Shown here piece by piece: positions 45,509 to 54,746 of a stretch of DNA of 64,000 bases. Under the pieces are notes generated by a model. That model did not search any database, was not told where the DNA came from, and was given only the letters and a program-made list of their open reading frames with translations. The stretch is taken from the NCBI GenBank assembly GCA_002496565.1, contig DAKJ01000005.1, forward strand, positions 132,916 through 196,915. The letters are read 5' to 3'. The position numbers and the translations under genes were made by a program. This DNA comes from Methanosarcina sp. UBA289. Its GTDB lineage: Archaea > Halobacteriota > Methanosarcinia > Methanosarcinales > Methanosarcinaceae. How positions within the stretch are numbered: position 1 is the stretch's first letter; each line of letters opens with the position of its first letter.

Positions 45509-46414
45509 TCAGAGTTCCGGGTTTGCATCTGCAACCACGTAAAGCGCTCCTTTTGCCCGCTTGCTGATCGCATAGTCCCCTGTGAATTTCTTGAAGTCGC
45601 CTATCAGCTCAACCTCACCACATTTGACACTATTTTCCATAGAAGCAAATTCAAAACCTGGAGAGAAGCGCTCGATTTTGCCTCCTATGACTATGGTACC
45701 TCCTGCCATTTCAGCGCCTACTGCACGAAGAGCTCCTCCTTTTACGAAGATGAGCCCTCCGTTCTGGCGGATTCCGCAGAAGCTTTCAACATTGCCTTCT
45801 ACTATGATTTCGCCGCCGTCCATGCCGCCTCCGAGCTGGTGGCGTGCTGAGCCTTCGATGACAATGCGTCCGCCTTTCATGCCGTGCCATTTTCCTCTGT
45901 ATGCACAGCCCACATGGTCTCCGGCATTGCCTTTAATGTGCAGAAGTCCGCCTGTCATTTCCATGCCTGCCCAGGAATCAGCATCTCCGCAAACGACAAT
46001 CTCGCCTCCTTTCATCTCGGTGCCTACGTGCATGCCAGCAGAACCTTCAATCTCGATTTTTCCTGCACTCATGCCTTCCCCAATCCTTTTAATCCGCATT
46101 GCGTCACCTTTCATGCGGATCAGGGTCTCAGCTGCAGAACTGCCTCCGTTGCCTATTACTTCAAAAAACTCGGAGAGAGGATAGGTCTTTGGTCCCTGCC
46201 AGACTTCCAGGTTTCCGATTTCTTCGGCGTTTTTGCCTGCAAAAGCATCAGGAGTTATAACGTCAGCTTCCACTTTGATGTCAATCTCTTTTTTAGGAAT
46301 AAGCACTACTTCTGCCATTTCTCCAGCACTTTCGCCGGTAAATGAGCCAGGCTTTATAACTACCTCGAGTTTACTCTCAATTTCATTTTTATTAATAAGT
46401 ACTCCCTCTGTCAT
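45509..46414 (-). CDS. fmdC: Formylmethanofuran dehydrogenase subunit C
   Basis: Beta-helical subunit like the C-terminal domain of glutamate synthase. It shows the repeated GxxGxxxG-type pattern: MSAGKIEIEGSAGMHVGTEM, MKGGEIVVCGDADSWAGMEM, TGGLLHIKGNAGDHVG, MKGGRIVIEGSARHQLGGG and MDGGEIIVEGNV. ATG 46414 is behind AGGTGA; the ATG 5 codons earlier would overlap fmdA. Length about 301 aa. Confidence 0.93.
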   Translation of the reverse strand: MTEGVLINKNEIESKLEVVIKPGSFTGESAGEMAEVVLIPKKEIDIKVEADVITPDAFAGKNAEEIGNLEVWQGPKTYPLSEFFEVIGNGGSSAAETLIRMKGDAMRIKRIGEGMSAGKIEIEGSAGMHVGTEMKGGEIVVCGDADSWAGMEMTGGLLHIKGNAGDHVGCAYRGKWHGMKGGRIVIEGSARHQLGGGMDGGEIIVEGNVESFCGIRQNGGLIFVKGGALRAVGAEMAGGTIVIGGKIERFSPGFEFASMENSVKCGEVELIGDFKKFTGDYAISKRAKGALYVVADANPEL

Positions 46415-46418
46415 TGCT

Positions 46419-48173
46419 TCACCTCTCACCGTTAACCTTTATGGGAGTCGGGTTTGCCAGATACTTCTCTGGAGTCGGATAGTTGGCAAAGCCCAGGGTG
46501 TAATACCTGAACCACTCTTTCACGTCAACCAGCATCTCCTTTTCCCGCTCGTTTTCTACGTGCACTTCAGAATAGTAAGTCCGCTTCTCAGGCAAGGAAA
46601 CAATTTCCCCTTTAACAGACACGATTTCGCCGTCCTTAACGGTATATTCTGCCTTCCTGAAGGCCTGGAGGAGAGCCTCGTAGTTGTTTGGATCAAGCTG
46701 CTGTGGGTTTATATTGTAAACAGTAACGTCTCCATCAGCGCCCACGCCAAGAGAACCTTTCCTGTGCGCCATGCCTATTGTCCGGGCAGGGTTAGCTCTA
46801 GTCAGAATTGCAAGATCATATAGGGAAAGTTCCCGGTTTATACCTCCGAGTTCACTCCTGTCGTTTGCCCACTTGTGACACTCACTGAAGGTCTGCTTTC
46901 TGAAAGTCTCGGACATGATCCAGGTCATAACCTCAGGATATTTCGTAAATGGCCCACCATTGGGGCTGTCCGTGGTCATAATTGTCTTCCAGGGGTCATT
47001 GATCAGCAGGAGGCATTCAAGGCCCATTGCCCACTGCAGGCTGTGTACCGGGTTGGATTTAAAGTAAGTGAAGGGAATGACACCTGACCCACCTTCCATC
47101 TCAACGTCAGTATTTGACCACTTGTTTCCTGTAAGCTTGTACATATCCTGAATGGCAGGTCCATCTCCTGTCATAACTGTGGCTTCTCCGAAGGGCGTGC
47201 AGCCACTATCGATTACTACATGGTCTTTGTTGTTGATGTAGGCTGCAATATCTTTTACTCCAGATTCACAGTCTCCCCAGGTAGTGCCTGCAAAGCTGTT
47301 GAACATCATGTGGGCGAGGTATACGGAACAGTCCCTTGTAGAATCCATTTTGGTTTCAGCCCATTCTACATCCATGTTCTGCCTGGGCTTTACGCCGTCG
47401 AGAATTTTGAGGGAGTCTTCAGTAATTGTAAAGCAGCCAGGATGTCCCAGGTTATTTGCATGCAGGTGAAGAGGTACAGGCATACCGAGGAGTTCGTTAA
47501 TCTCACTAAGCCCTTTTATAGTCTCCCGTGGGGTAATCTCGAAATGGATGTTGGCTTCATCAAGAGAGTGTACGTTTTTACCCCATCCCCAGTTTTCTAC
47601 TCCTGCAGGGTTGACACACTTAATTCCATAGGACTTGTGAGTTTTCATCATCCAGGCTACATAAGCAGCAGCCTTTTCTATGTCTCCATCCCGGAGATAG
47701 CGCATCAAAAAGAAGTTGTTTCCAAGTATCAGGTACCCTCCCATATCAAGAAGCGGAGTAGCACGCATCTCTTCATGGGTATGGCGAGCTTCAAGAGGGG
47801 GAATTGCAGCTTCAAAAACAGTTGTGTAACCCATTGCTGCGTAATCGTATCCCTGTTTGTATACCGAAGGGACAGTGTAACCTGAGCCGGAATGAGTAAG
47901 TGCAGTCTTCTGGAGAGTTGCCTTATAATGGTCTTCTGGACGCATCGACCTGCCTGCGTTAACCTTTGCACCTGCAACATGAGAGTGAGAGTCTACTCCT
48001 CCGGGCATTACTGTCATACCGGAGGCATCAATAACCTTTGCGTTTTTCAATTCGGCTGCAGAAAGCTCTCTTACAATTTTTCCGTCTTTGATAAAGACAT
48101 CCATTATTTCCCCATTTACTTCATTGAGGGGATCAAAGACGTATCCGTTCTTGATTGCAATTGTTCCTGCCAT
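46419..48173 (-). CDS. fmdA: Formylmethanofuran dehydrogenase subunit A (amidohydrolase)
   Basis: Metal-dependent amidohydrolase that joins formate and methanofuran inside the complex. GGVDSHSHVAGAKVNAGRSM near residue 54 is the HxH metal site; further ligands in PLHLHANNLGHPG and VIDSGCTPFGEA and MTTDSPNGGPFTKYP. 584 residues, typical. ATG 48173 directly abuts the fmdF stop (TAA-ATG). Confidence 0.95.
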   Translation of the reverse strand: MAGTIAIKNGYVFDPLNEVNGEIMDVFIKDGKIVRELSAAELKNAKVIDASGMTVMPGGVDSHSHVAGAKVNAGRSMRPEDHYKATLQKTALTHSGSGYTVPSVYKQGYDYAAMGYTTVFEAAIPPLEARHTHEEMRATPLLDMGGYLILGNNFFLMRYLRDGDIEKAAAYVAWMMKTHKSYGIKCVNPAGVENWGWGKNVHSLDEANIHFEITPRETIKGLSEINELLGMPVPLHLHANNLGHPGCFTITEDSLKILDGVKPRQNMDVEWAETKMDSTRDCSVYLAHMMFNSFAGTTWGDCESGVKDIAAYINNKDHVVIDSGCTPFGEATVMTGDGPAIQDMYKLTGNKWSNTDVEMEGGSGVIPFTYFKSNPVHSLQWAMGLECLLLINDPWKTIMTTDSPNGGPFTKYPEVMTWIMSETFRKQTFSECHKWANDRSELGGINRELSLYDLAILTRANPARTIGMAHRKGSLGVGADGDVTVYNINPQQLDPNNYEALLQAFRKAEYTVKDGEIVSVKGEIVSLPEKRTYYSEVHVENEREKEMLVDVKEWFRYYTLGFANYPTPEKYLANPTPIKVNGER

Positions 48174-49214
48174 TTATTCCACCTCTTTTTTTACAAGACG
48201 GATCGCATCAACAGGGCAGATAAGGGCGCACGTACCGTCTCCGCCACAGCGTTCCTGGTCTATGACTGTAATTCTCCCGTTTTTAACTCCAAGAAGAGCT
48301 TTCTCGTCCATGTTGTTCAGGTGCCCTGCAGCAAGTTCGCGGTCAGAAAGGGCATTCACCGGACAGACAATCACACAGTTTCCACAGCCCAGACATGCAT
48401 CTTCATCGGTTTCCAGGCGAGTGCGGAGCAGAGCTTCCGGAGCGGAGGCTTCAAGCAGCTTTTTCTCAAGCAAACCCTTTTTCTCCACATCCGGGAGAAT
48501 TGCAGTTTTTCTGACATCAATAGCATCAACAGGGCAGGCGACCGCACAGGCCCCACAGTAAATGCAGGCATCCGGGCGGTGAGTTATCTTCTCGACTCTT
48601 TCTCCGGGCTTAGCTCTTTTGTTAAAAATGGCATTTGCGGGACAGACATCAATACAGGTATGACAGGTCTGGCAGACATCCTCATCCCTGGCCCAGCGTC
48701 CTTCAAAGGGTTTTTCCACGGAAATCGCATGCGTTGGACAGACGGCTGCACACCAGCCGCAGTGCACACAGCACTCGGTATCAATATTAGTCTTTCCGAC
48801 AAGTTTCAGTTTTCCGTCCGTTGAAATTTCACGAGTAACCTCAATACAGCCTTGCGGGCAGATATCCTCACAAAGCCCACAGTGGACACAGCTTTCATTT
48901 ACTGACGTTGGCTTCATGGCCCTGAAAAGATAGGACATGTCAGTGAGGGTTTTTCCTTCCTGCTTCATTTCAAGAGCACCTGTGGGGCAAACTTTTGCAC
49001 AAATTCCACAGACAAGGCAGGCTCCACTGTCTTTTATTTCCAGAAAATCAGCATCCAACAAGCCTCTTGTTATAGCTCCCACGGCCCCCACAGCAAGGTT
49101 ACCTTTAGGGCATGCCTGAACACAGGTCCCGCAGCCGATGCATTTTTCGGGGGAATAAATCAGCTGCTTGTCTTTTTTTTCGGCAAAGACAGACAATCGC
49201 ATATTATCTTCCAT
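48174..49214 (-). CDS. fmdF: Polyferredoxin of the formylmethanofuran dehydrogenase operon
   Basis: Electron carrier with eight cysteine motifs for [4Fe-4S] clusters: CIGCGTCVQACP, CLVCGICAKVCP, CVHCGLCEDICP, CVHCGWCAAVCP, CQTCHTCIDVCP, CIYCGACAVACP, CLGCGNCVIVCP and CGGDGTCALICP (the last with a changed second spacing). It passes electrons from ferredoxin to subunit B. 346 residues. Start ATG 49214 has AGGT 7 bases upstream; ATG 49202 is an alternative. Confidence 0.94.
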   Translation of the reverse strand: MEDNMRLSVFAEKKDKQLIYSPEKCIGCGTCVQACPKGNLAVGAVGAITRGLLDADFLEIKDSGACLVCGICAKVCPTGALEMKQEGKTLTDMSYLFRAMKPTSVNESCVHCGLCEDICPQGCIEVTREISTDGKLKLVGKTNIDTECCVHCGWCAAVCPTHAISVEKPFEGRWARDEDVCQTCHTCIDVCPANAIFNKRAKPGERVEKITHRPDACIYCGACAVACPVDAIDVRKTAILPDVEKKGLLEKKLLEASAPEALLRTRLETDEDACLGCGNCVIVCPVNALSDRELAAGHLNNMDEKALLGVKNGRITVIDQERCGGDGTCALICPVDAIRLVKKEVE

Positions 49215-49232
49215 TTTGCTTACCTCTCAACG

Positions 49233-49847
49233 TTATTCTGTGCATCCACCGCACAGTAGTTCATCATCATGCTGAATGAACATTTCACCACATTTTTTAC
49301 AGCACTGTATCCGCTTTTTATTTCTAACCGGAACATCTAAGTCCACAAATTTCCAGGAATACACCTTTTCTCCTGCAGCCAGAAGGATGGGTACAATCTC
49401 CAGATGAGAAAATTTTTCAGTATTAAGGAACCAGGCGTGGAGTTTGGGATAGTCCTTTGTCTTCTCTGAGTCGAGAAGTATTCGGATCCCTTTTATGCTG
49501 GAAGCGCCTTCAGGCGCCTGCTTGTTTACCGTGACCGCCATCTTTCCCCAATTCATGATCTTTAACCCGTTGTTTCCGATAGTAGCTCCGGCAAGGATCT
49601 GGAATGGGTCAGGCATGCAGCTTTTCGTTTCGCAGGTCACAAATATGCGTTCCCCGTCCTGGACATCAAGCTCCCTCCTGGCAATATTGAGCATCTGAAT
49701 GCCGATTAATGCCCCGGAGGTAAGGAAGCCGTGAAAGGGGACCACTTTTTCAATCTGTGATAGCAGCTCAGGGTCCTTTACCTGCTTCAAAATTGTCTCC
49801 ATCTGAGATTTTTCTTCTTCTGAATTTTTACGCAATGTGTACACCAC
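49233..49847 (-). CDS. fmdE: FmdE family protein
   Basis: First gene of the operon. FmdE domain PFHGFLTSGALIGIQMLNIA and a C-terminal zinc ribbon CCKKCGEMFIQHDDELLCGG. The function is not known; it is thought to help assembly or metal handling and is not part of the purified complex. Starts compete: GTG 49859, GTG 49847 and ATG 49802. The GGTGA at 49860-49856 lies 8 bases before GTG 49847, so I take that one. The region before it is a 10-bp palindrome. Confidence 0.85.
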   Translation of the reverse strand: MVYTLRKNSEEEKSQMETILKQVKDPELLSQIEKVVPFHGFLTSGALIGIQMLNIARRELDVQDGERIFVTCETKSCMPDPFQILAGATIGNNGLKIMNWGKMAVTVNKQAPEGASSIKGIRILLDSEKTKDYPKLHAWFLNTEKFSHLEIVPILLAAGEKVYSWKFVDLDVPVRNKKRIQCCKKCGEMFIQHDDELLCGGCTE

Positions 49848-49859
49848 CGTGGGGTTCAC

Positions 49860-49883
49860 CGTTATGTTTAAATAAACATAACG
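49860..49883. promoter_or_regulatory. Palindrome resembling a ModE box at the fmd operon start
   Basis: Perfect 10-bp inverted repeat: cgttatgttt and aaacataacg with a 4-base centre aaat, 24 bases in all. This is the CGTTAT-N12-ATAACG layout I recall for the bacterial molybdate regulator ModE. Position: directly before the start codons of fmdE, so it is either an operator or an RNA hairpin over the ribosome site. Molybdate-dependent control is expected for fmd. Confidence 0.55.
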
Positions 49884-50853
49884 CTAAAGGTATCGAGTAC
49901 AGATCGGATTAATGTAATACAGCCGGGTTATTTGGAGGAACCATATTCTCAGGATTTACGCGGTTGAAATGTGAAATCAATAGCATTAGATTTTTGACTG
50001 TCTAAAATGCTTATTGAACTGCGACATTTATTATATTTGATTTTGTATTTCAAGTGCATAAGTCCTAATTATTTAAATTCCAACATAACGCAGAAGGATA
50101 CACTGTATTTATAAGTAACTTTTTTTACAGGAGTTTATTGATTTATAACCTGGAACAGGGGTAAACCTTCTATATAAGGGATAGAATTCCTCGTAATTGG
50201 CCGGACACAGAAAAAAAACACCAGCCAGAACTCTACAGCTTTCAGATATGTTAAGTTCAACATATCTATAAATACTGAACAGAACTATTGCACTCAAAAT
50301 ATATAAACAGGTATTTTATAAAATTGTCGATGAAAAGGACTTTTCCTTCAAAAATGGAGTAATCTCAAAACTTTTAATTATAACTGGCAGTCCCCCATAA
50401 GAAATACGAACATATTTTTATCCTGAGAATACCTACTTGGAATTTTCAGGCTTCTTCTGTCCTGCGCTTCGGCCTAGGCGGAACAGTCTCGTTTTTGATC
50501 GATCTAAATAATTACTAAATAATTACTATCAGAAAGGGCGCTCCTCGTGAAGGATCGATCGCGAACTTCCCTACCGACTGGAGTCCTTCCTGAAAAAATA
50601 CTTGAATATTTCAGGGTTGCTAAATTCAAAAATATCAAGGATCTCTACCTGAAATATATCATGGAACTTCAGGAAAAGAATATCTCATTTCGGAAACGGT
50701 CGCCTATAACTATAAATAATATTATTTAATCTGCGGGGAAAAATAAGCCTGACAGGAATGTAGAAATAAAATGGAAACAGGACTATAAGCAGGAATCAAT
50801 ATTTACAGGCTCTCTGAGGCACGAAATAAAAAGACAGAAATGGGAGGTAAAGG
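49884..50853. other. Long intergenic region between fmd and the MTH865-like gene
   Basis: About 970 bases. Holds the fmd promoter (50000-50100) and an ORF-like stretch 50547-50729 (VAKFKNIKDLYLKYIMELQE) without ribosome site, which I do not accept as a gene. aaataattactaaataattact near 50506-50527 is a short tandem repeat. Confidence 0.4.
50067..50090. promoter_or_regulatory. Second, degenerate ModE-like half-palindrome upstream of fmd
   Basis: The sequence ends acataacg (50083-50090) like the palindrome at 49860-49883, and 12 bases before its ataacg lies ttat at 50069-50072, matching the other arm in part. Between the two sites, about 50027-50040, the minus strand carries a TATA-like aatataataaat. 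The site would therefore sit upstream of the promoter, a place suited to an activator. Confidence 0.35.
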
Positions 50854-51093
50854 ATGAGCGTAAAGGAAGAGGTTTACGAGCAGATAATAGCAATACTTAA
50901 AGATGCAAAATTTCCCATAAACACGATGGATGAATTGATTGCTGCCCTACCTGAGGGGCTAGACACCACGTGCATAATAGGTGACGTTGAAGTTACTGCA
51001 AGAGAGGCGGAAAGCCTGATTACTGAAAAGGATTTCCCGTTCAAAGATTCAAAACATGTGGCAGATCTACTGATTGAAAGAGCTGGACTGTAA
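50854..51093 (+). CDS. MTH865-like small protein
   Basis: 79-residue helical protein of the MTH865 family (PF07747), known only from methanogens and some other archaea; the fold is EF-hand-like but without known calcium binding. MSVKEEVYEQIIAILKDAKF, then PEGLDTTCIIGDVEVTAREA with the central glycine typical of the family. Strong ribosome site gggaggtaaagg. Function unknown. Confidence 0.85.
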   Translation: MSVKEEVYEQIIAILKDAKFPINTMDELIAALPEGLDTTCIIGDVEVTAREAESLITEKDFPFKDSKHVADLLIERAGL

Positions 51094-51218
51094 CGCTGGA
51101 CTGTAACTTTACTTGTCAAATTCAATAAAGACAAAAAATAAGGATAATGGGAACAAAATGTACAGAAAAAAGCTCAAATTTAATCATAAAAAGAAAACGG
51201 AGTTTGTCCTTTCTTTTT

Positions 51219-51911
51219 TCATCCTTCTGCATGTTTTACAATAACTCTTTGTTCAGCAATGACATTGCTTCTTTTGGTGTCAATAACCTTAAGGGTAACT
51301 TCAGAACCCACCTTGAAGCCGTAGTTGTCAGAGGTATTATAGTCTCCATCCACACTAACTTTTACGCTGGATTTAGTGGCCCCTACTGCACTATCCTGCC
51401 CGCAGAGAACAAGCTTTTCTCCGACATTCCATAAGCCGTCTTCAAGAGTGGCTTTGTTATTTACAGGATAGTATGCAGGATTTTTTCCATGAGGAATCAA
51501 ATCTAAGTAGAGGAGGGAAATGTTTCCTGTAAGATAACCCTTTATACCCGGTTCGAGAGCAGGCCTGTAAGACTTCCCATATCCTGAAATCTTTATGGAT
51601 ATATTATCAAGGGGAAGAGAACTACCTCCTTTGTGTATAAGCATGATCGTATTATTCTCAAAAGTTGCATCTTGACCTTTTCCTGTTTTAGGAAGTCCTC
51701 CCTCGCATGATTCAAGTGAAATTTTTGCCATCAGCGGTTGAGAACTTTTGCCTTCTTCGGCAATATTAGAAAAACTGATAGCAATAATACTTGCGAGTAC
51801 GACCAGAATAAGCAACATAAGAAGGGAACCTATTATCGGAGTTACGGCTTCTGATGTCAATCTAAATGAAAAGAAATGTTTAGCTTGGATTTTTCCCCAG
51901 GCTTTCATCAA
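51219..51911 (-). CDS. Archaeal type IV pilin-like protein
   Basis: 230 residues. A short basic leader ends before EAVTPIIGSLLMLLILVVLA and SIIAISF, the hydrophobic N-terminal helix of archaeal class III prepilins (Pilin_N/DUF1628); cleavage is expected around the S/EAV junction. The rest is a beta-rich surface domain with N-glycosylation sites and two cysteines (ESCEGG, VLCGQ). It lies 95 bases after the lipoprotein gene on the same strand. Likely role in adhesion pili. Confidence 0.85.
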   Translation of the reverse strand: MMKAWGKIQAKHFFSFRLTSEAVTPIIGSLLMLLILVVLASIIAISFSNIAEEGKSSQPLMAKISLESCEGGLPKTGKGQDATFENNTIMLIHKGGSSLPLDNISIKISGYGKSYRPALEPGIKGYLTGNISLLYLDLIPHGKNPAYYPVNNKATLEDGLWNVGEKLVLCGQDSAVGATKSSVKVSVDGDYNTSDNYGFKVGSEVTLKVIDTKRSNVIAEQRVIVKHAEG

Positions 51912-52006
51912 TAAGGAAATATACTCAAACTGTCATAAATAATTTATCAATTTCTAACAAGAGTTGTTATACGGAATAAAATCTGGAGGAAAATATCCTC
52001 ACAAGG

Positions 52007-52876
52007 TCATTTCCTTTTCCGCTGTTTCTTTTCATATTCTTTTTCGAGGTCAAGAATTCCTTTAATAGCCTCAAGTTCCTTTCTGCTTTTGGCATAATGT
52101 AAAAGTACAAGACCAACTCCGCAGAGTAAGGCTATAACTGCGGCTGAGAATAGCAGGGGCGCTGACTGGGTATAATATTTAACCTGAATAGCCTCTTCCC
52201 GACTTCCTAGCTTCGAGGAGATCCACAGGAGAGTTTGCCTTCCTTTTTCGTCATAGGTTATACTAGAAGGCTCAGGCCTTGCTATCCCAAATACCCTGCT
52301 ACCAGTAACATATCCTTCTGGAAGTACTACACGGATGTATTCGGAATCAGGTTTAATAAATGTAAAACTCTGATCTCCCGAACTCTGGAGAGTATATGCA
52401 ACAAAACCCGTAACAGGCTCCTTGAACTCCAGGTTTATAACTTTCACACCCTGGATCACTTCCTGATTTAGGGTATAATTAATAGCCGAAGTTTCATTTC
52501 TTCTCGAAAGCTCCTCAAAAGTTTGTGGGCTCGGTGTAGTCCCGTTTGCCGGGTTCACAAGCAATACAAAATTTTGAATAGGACTCTCCTCTGAACCGCC
52601 ACCCAGGATGTCGGGAGGATAGATCTCAAGCTTGCTAGTATTTACTACGATGTTGACAACCTGTACTTTTTTGTCATTTTCCAGCAAATAATATGTGGTG
52701 GTATTTGCAAGCGTTTGATTGCTTGATTCGTTCAGATAAATGTCGAATTCATAATTAGAAATATTGCCAGGCTTATCTACGACAATTTCCTTTTTTTGAT
52801 CCATACAGCCCGATACGAGGACCACCAGCAGGGCAAGGAGCATAAACACAATTTTCGTTCTCATTTTCACAGACAA
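52007..52876 (-). CDS. Membrane lipoprotein, DUF5803-like
   Basis: 289 residues: signal with lipobox VVLVSGCMDQ (Cys about residue 24), an extracellular beta-rich domain with many NxS/T sites, a transmembrane helix PLLFSAAVIALLCGVGLVLL near residue 250 and a short basic cytoplasmic tail YEKKQRKRK. The TTG at 52876 is 4 bases after GGGAG; GTG two codons later and ATG 52864 are alternatives. Family assignment from recollection of similar Methanosarcina proteins; function unknown. Confidence 0.7.
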   Translation of the reverse strand: MSVKMRTKIVFMLLALLVVLVSGCMDQKKEIVVDKPGNISNYEFDIYLNESSNQTLANTTTYYLLENDKKVQVVNIVVNTSKLEIYPPDILGGGSEESPIQNFVLLVNPANGTTPSPQTFEELSRRNETSAINYTLNQEVIQGVKVINLEFKEPVTGFVAYTLQSSGDQSFTFIKPDSEYIRVVLPEGYVTGSRVFGIARPEPSSITYDEKGRQTLLWISSKLGSREEAIQVKYYTQSAPLLFSAAVIALLCGVGLVLLHYAKSRKELEAIKGILDLEKEYEKKQRKRK

Positions 52877-53107
52877 ATTCTCCCTCGAGCTTGAAGAAAT
52901 CTCTTTTCAACTTGCGGCAGTTTACTCTCTCTTGAGGTAAAGCCTATACAGGGGCTGGAACAGGTCGACATTATCTTATGATTCCTCTTCTTAATAAACA
53001 ACACGGATAGACATCTCTAAGAAATATGACTAAAAGCTCAATTTCTCAAATAAAAAGAGTAAGTTCTAGGTGACAAACTTCAGATATTGAGCTCTCCGGA
53101 AGAATTC
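52877..53107. other. Intergenic region left of the MITE
   Basis: 231 bases (373 to the hsdM stop, including the MITE). Carries the promoter of the lipoprotein gene; no other feature seen. Confidence 0.4.
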
Positions 53108-53115
53108 AGGAATTT

Positions 53116-53237
53116 GGCTCTGTAGAAATCCTCTGAAATAAAGAATTTTCATTAATTTGAATTGAATAGCTTGACCTGTTTTTACTTCCTTATTTTCAGC
53201 CTATTGTAGCTGATTTAGATAGGTTTTCTACAGAGCC
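53116..53237. mobile_element. 122-bp MITE with 8-bp target duplication
   Basis: Terminal inverted repeats ggctctgtagaaa (53116-53128) and tttctacagagcc (53225-53237) match perfectly over 13 bases and over 16 of 17 bases when extended. Both sides are flanked by the identical aggaattt (53108-53115 and 53238-53245), an 8-bp target-site duplication. No coding inside. The ends and duplication length fit mobilisation by a transposase of the IS6 or IS1595 kind. It inserted 5-13 bases beyond the hsdM stop. Confidence 0.9.
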
Positions 53238-53249
53238 AGGAATTTATTT

Positions 53250-54746
53250 TTAATTCTCTTCACTTTCACCATTAATAGTAGCCATAATCTCCTTAAAGCT
53301 CGCTAAGGAAGCTTCCATATTCTCTATTATTTCATTTGCAAGAATATCAGGGTCAGGAAGGTTGTCCAGATCAGCTAGGCTCTTATCTTTGAGCCAAAAG
53401 ATATCCAGATTTATTTTATCCCTTTCTACAATTTCATCATAGTTAAATTTCCGGAACCTGCCTTCTGGAGATTCTTCGCTCCAGGTTTCTTTACGGCTGT
53501 GGCGATTTTCGGGGTTGTAGCATTTGATGAAGTCTCCCAGATCTGAATATTTCATAGGATTCTTTTTCAATGTATGATGCACATTTGTGCGGTAATCATA
53601 GATCCATACTTCTTTTGTCCAGGGTTCTTTAGCTGCGGGTTTTGCTTCAAAGAAAAGCACGTTTGCCTTTACGCCGTTTGCGTAGAAAATGCCTGTCGGC
53701 AGGCGCAGGATTGTGTGAAGGTCGGTGGTTTCAAGGAGTTTTTTGCGGATTGTCTCTCCTGCTCCGCCTTCAAAGAGGACGTTGTCCGGAAGTACCACTG
53801 CTGCCTGACCGCCTGTTTTGAGGATTGTATGGATGTGCTGCAAAAAGTTTAGCTGCTTGTTACTTGTGGTCGTCCAGAAGTCCTGGCGGTTGTAAGTGAG
53901 TTCTTCTTTTTCCTGCTCCCCTTCTTCGTTTGTGAAGGTCATACTGCTCTTTTTTCCAAAAGGCGGGTTGGTGAGGATGTAATCATAGCGGTAACCCGGA
54001 TCGGCTATGAGAGCATCGGAATTTGAGATCATGGGCTCACCGTCGATTTCTCCGATGTTGTGCAGAAACATATTCATCAGGGCAAGCCGCCGGGTTCCGG
54101 CAACGATTTCGTTCCCGCCAAAGGTTTTGTTCTTCAGGAAACGGCTCTGCTCCTGGTCCAGCCGGCAGTGTGACGTAAGGAAGTCATAGGCTGCTAAAAA
54201 GAACCCGCCTGTGCCGCAGCAGGGGTCTCCGATTGTTTTCATGGGCTCGGGCTGGAGGCACTGAACCATGACTTTAATTAGCGGCCTTGGGGTGAAATAC
54301 TGACCGGCTCCGCTTTTTGTATCTTCGGCATTCTTCTGCAGGAGCCCTTCGTAGATCTCTCCTTTTGTATCCACACCCATCATGACCCAGCTTTCTTTGT
54401 CGATCATATCAATGATCTTATAGAGCATTGCAGGATCGCTGACTTTGTTCTGGGCTTTGAGGAAAATCTGCCCGAGCATCCCCGGTTTTTGACCAAGCTC
54501 TTCCAGCAGTTCCCTGTAGCGAGTATCCAGTTCGGCTCCGCGCTGCTGTTTCAATTTGTCCCAGGTATATTCCTCAGGGATGCCGATATTTCTGTTGTAC
54601 GGAGGCTTACTGAACTCTTCAGCCATTTTCAGAAATATGAGATAAGTCAACTGTTCCAGATAATCTCCGTAACTCACGCCCCCGTCACGCAGGACGTTGC
54701 AGAAGCTCCAGACTTTGGAAACGATGGATGAGGTGTTTTCAGACAT
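53250..54746 (-). CDS. hsdM: Type I restriction-modification methyltransferase subunit
   Basis: Adenine-N6 methyltransferase subunit, 498 residues. N-terminal HsdM_N helical domain (VWSFCNVLRDGGVSYGDYLE), motif I DPCCGTGGFFLAAYDFL, catalytic motif IV NPPFGKKSS. The start ATG 54746 overlaps the stop of the AlbA-type gene by 8 bases. With hsdS it forms the methylase M2S; with hsdR the nuclease. Confidence 0.94.
   Translation of the reverse strand: MSENTSSIVSKVWSFCNVLRDGGVSYGDYLEQLTYLIFLKMAEEFSKPPYNRNIGIPEEYTWDKLKQQRGAELDTRYRELLEELGQKPGMLGQIFLKAQNKVSDPAMLYKIIDMIDKESWVMMGVDTKGEIYEGLLQKNAEDTKSGAGQYFTPRPLIKVMVQCLQPEPMKTIGDPCCGTGGFFLAAYDFLTSHCRLDQEQSRFLKNKTFGGNEIVAGTRRLALMNMFLHNIGEIDGEPMISNSDALIADPGYRYDYILTNPPFGKKSSMTFTNEEGEQEKEELTYNRQDFWTTTSNKQLNFLQHIHTILKTGGQAAVVLPDNVLFEGGAGETIRKKLLETTDLHTILRLPTGIFYANGVKANVLFFEAKPAAKEPWTKEVWIYDYRTNVHHTLKKNPMKYSDLGDFIKCYNPENRHSRKETWSEESPEGRFRKFNYDEIVERDKINLDIFWLKDKSLADLDNLPDPDILANEIIENMEASLASFKEIMATINGESEEN

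Noticed and set aside
45582..46345. Long plus-strand frames opposite fmdC
   Set aside because: Pro/Ser-rich shadows of the Gly-rich repeats in fmdC.
47892..48824. 310-codon plus-strand frame opposite fmdF and fmdA
   Set aside because: Shadow of the cysteine-rich polyferredoxin gene.
50109..50297. 62-codon minus-strand frame upstream of the fmd operon
   Set aside because: No ribosome site, in an AT-rich region, no recognisable protein features.
50547..50729. 60-codon plus-strand frame starting at GTG
   Set aside because: Composition is protein-like but there is no ribosome site or known family; kept only as a remark in the gap entry.
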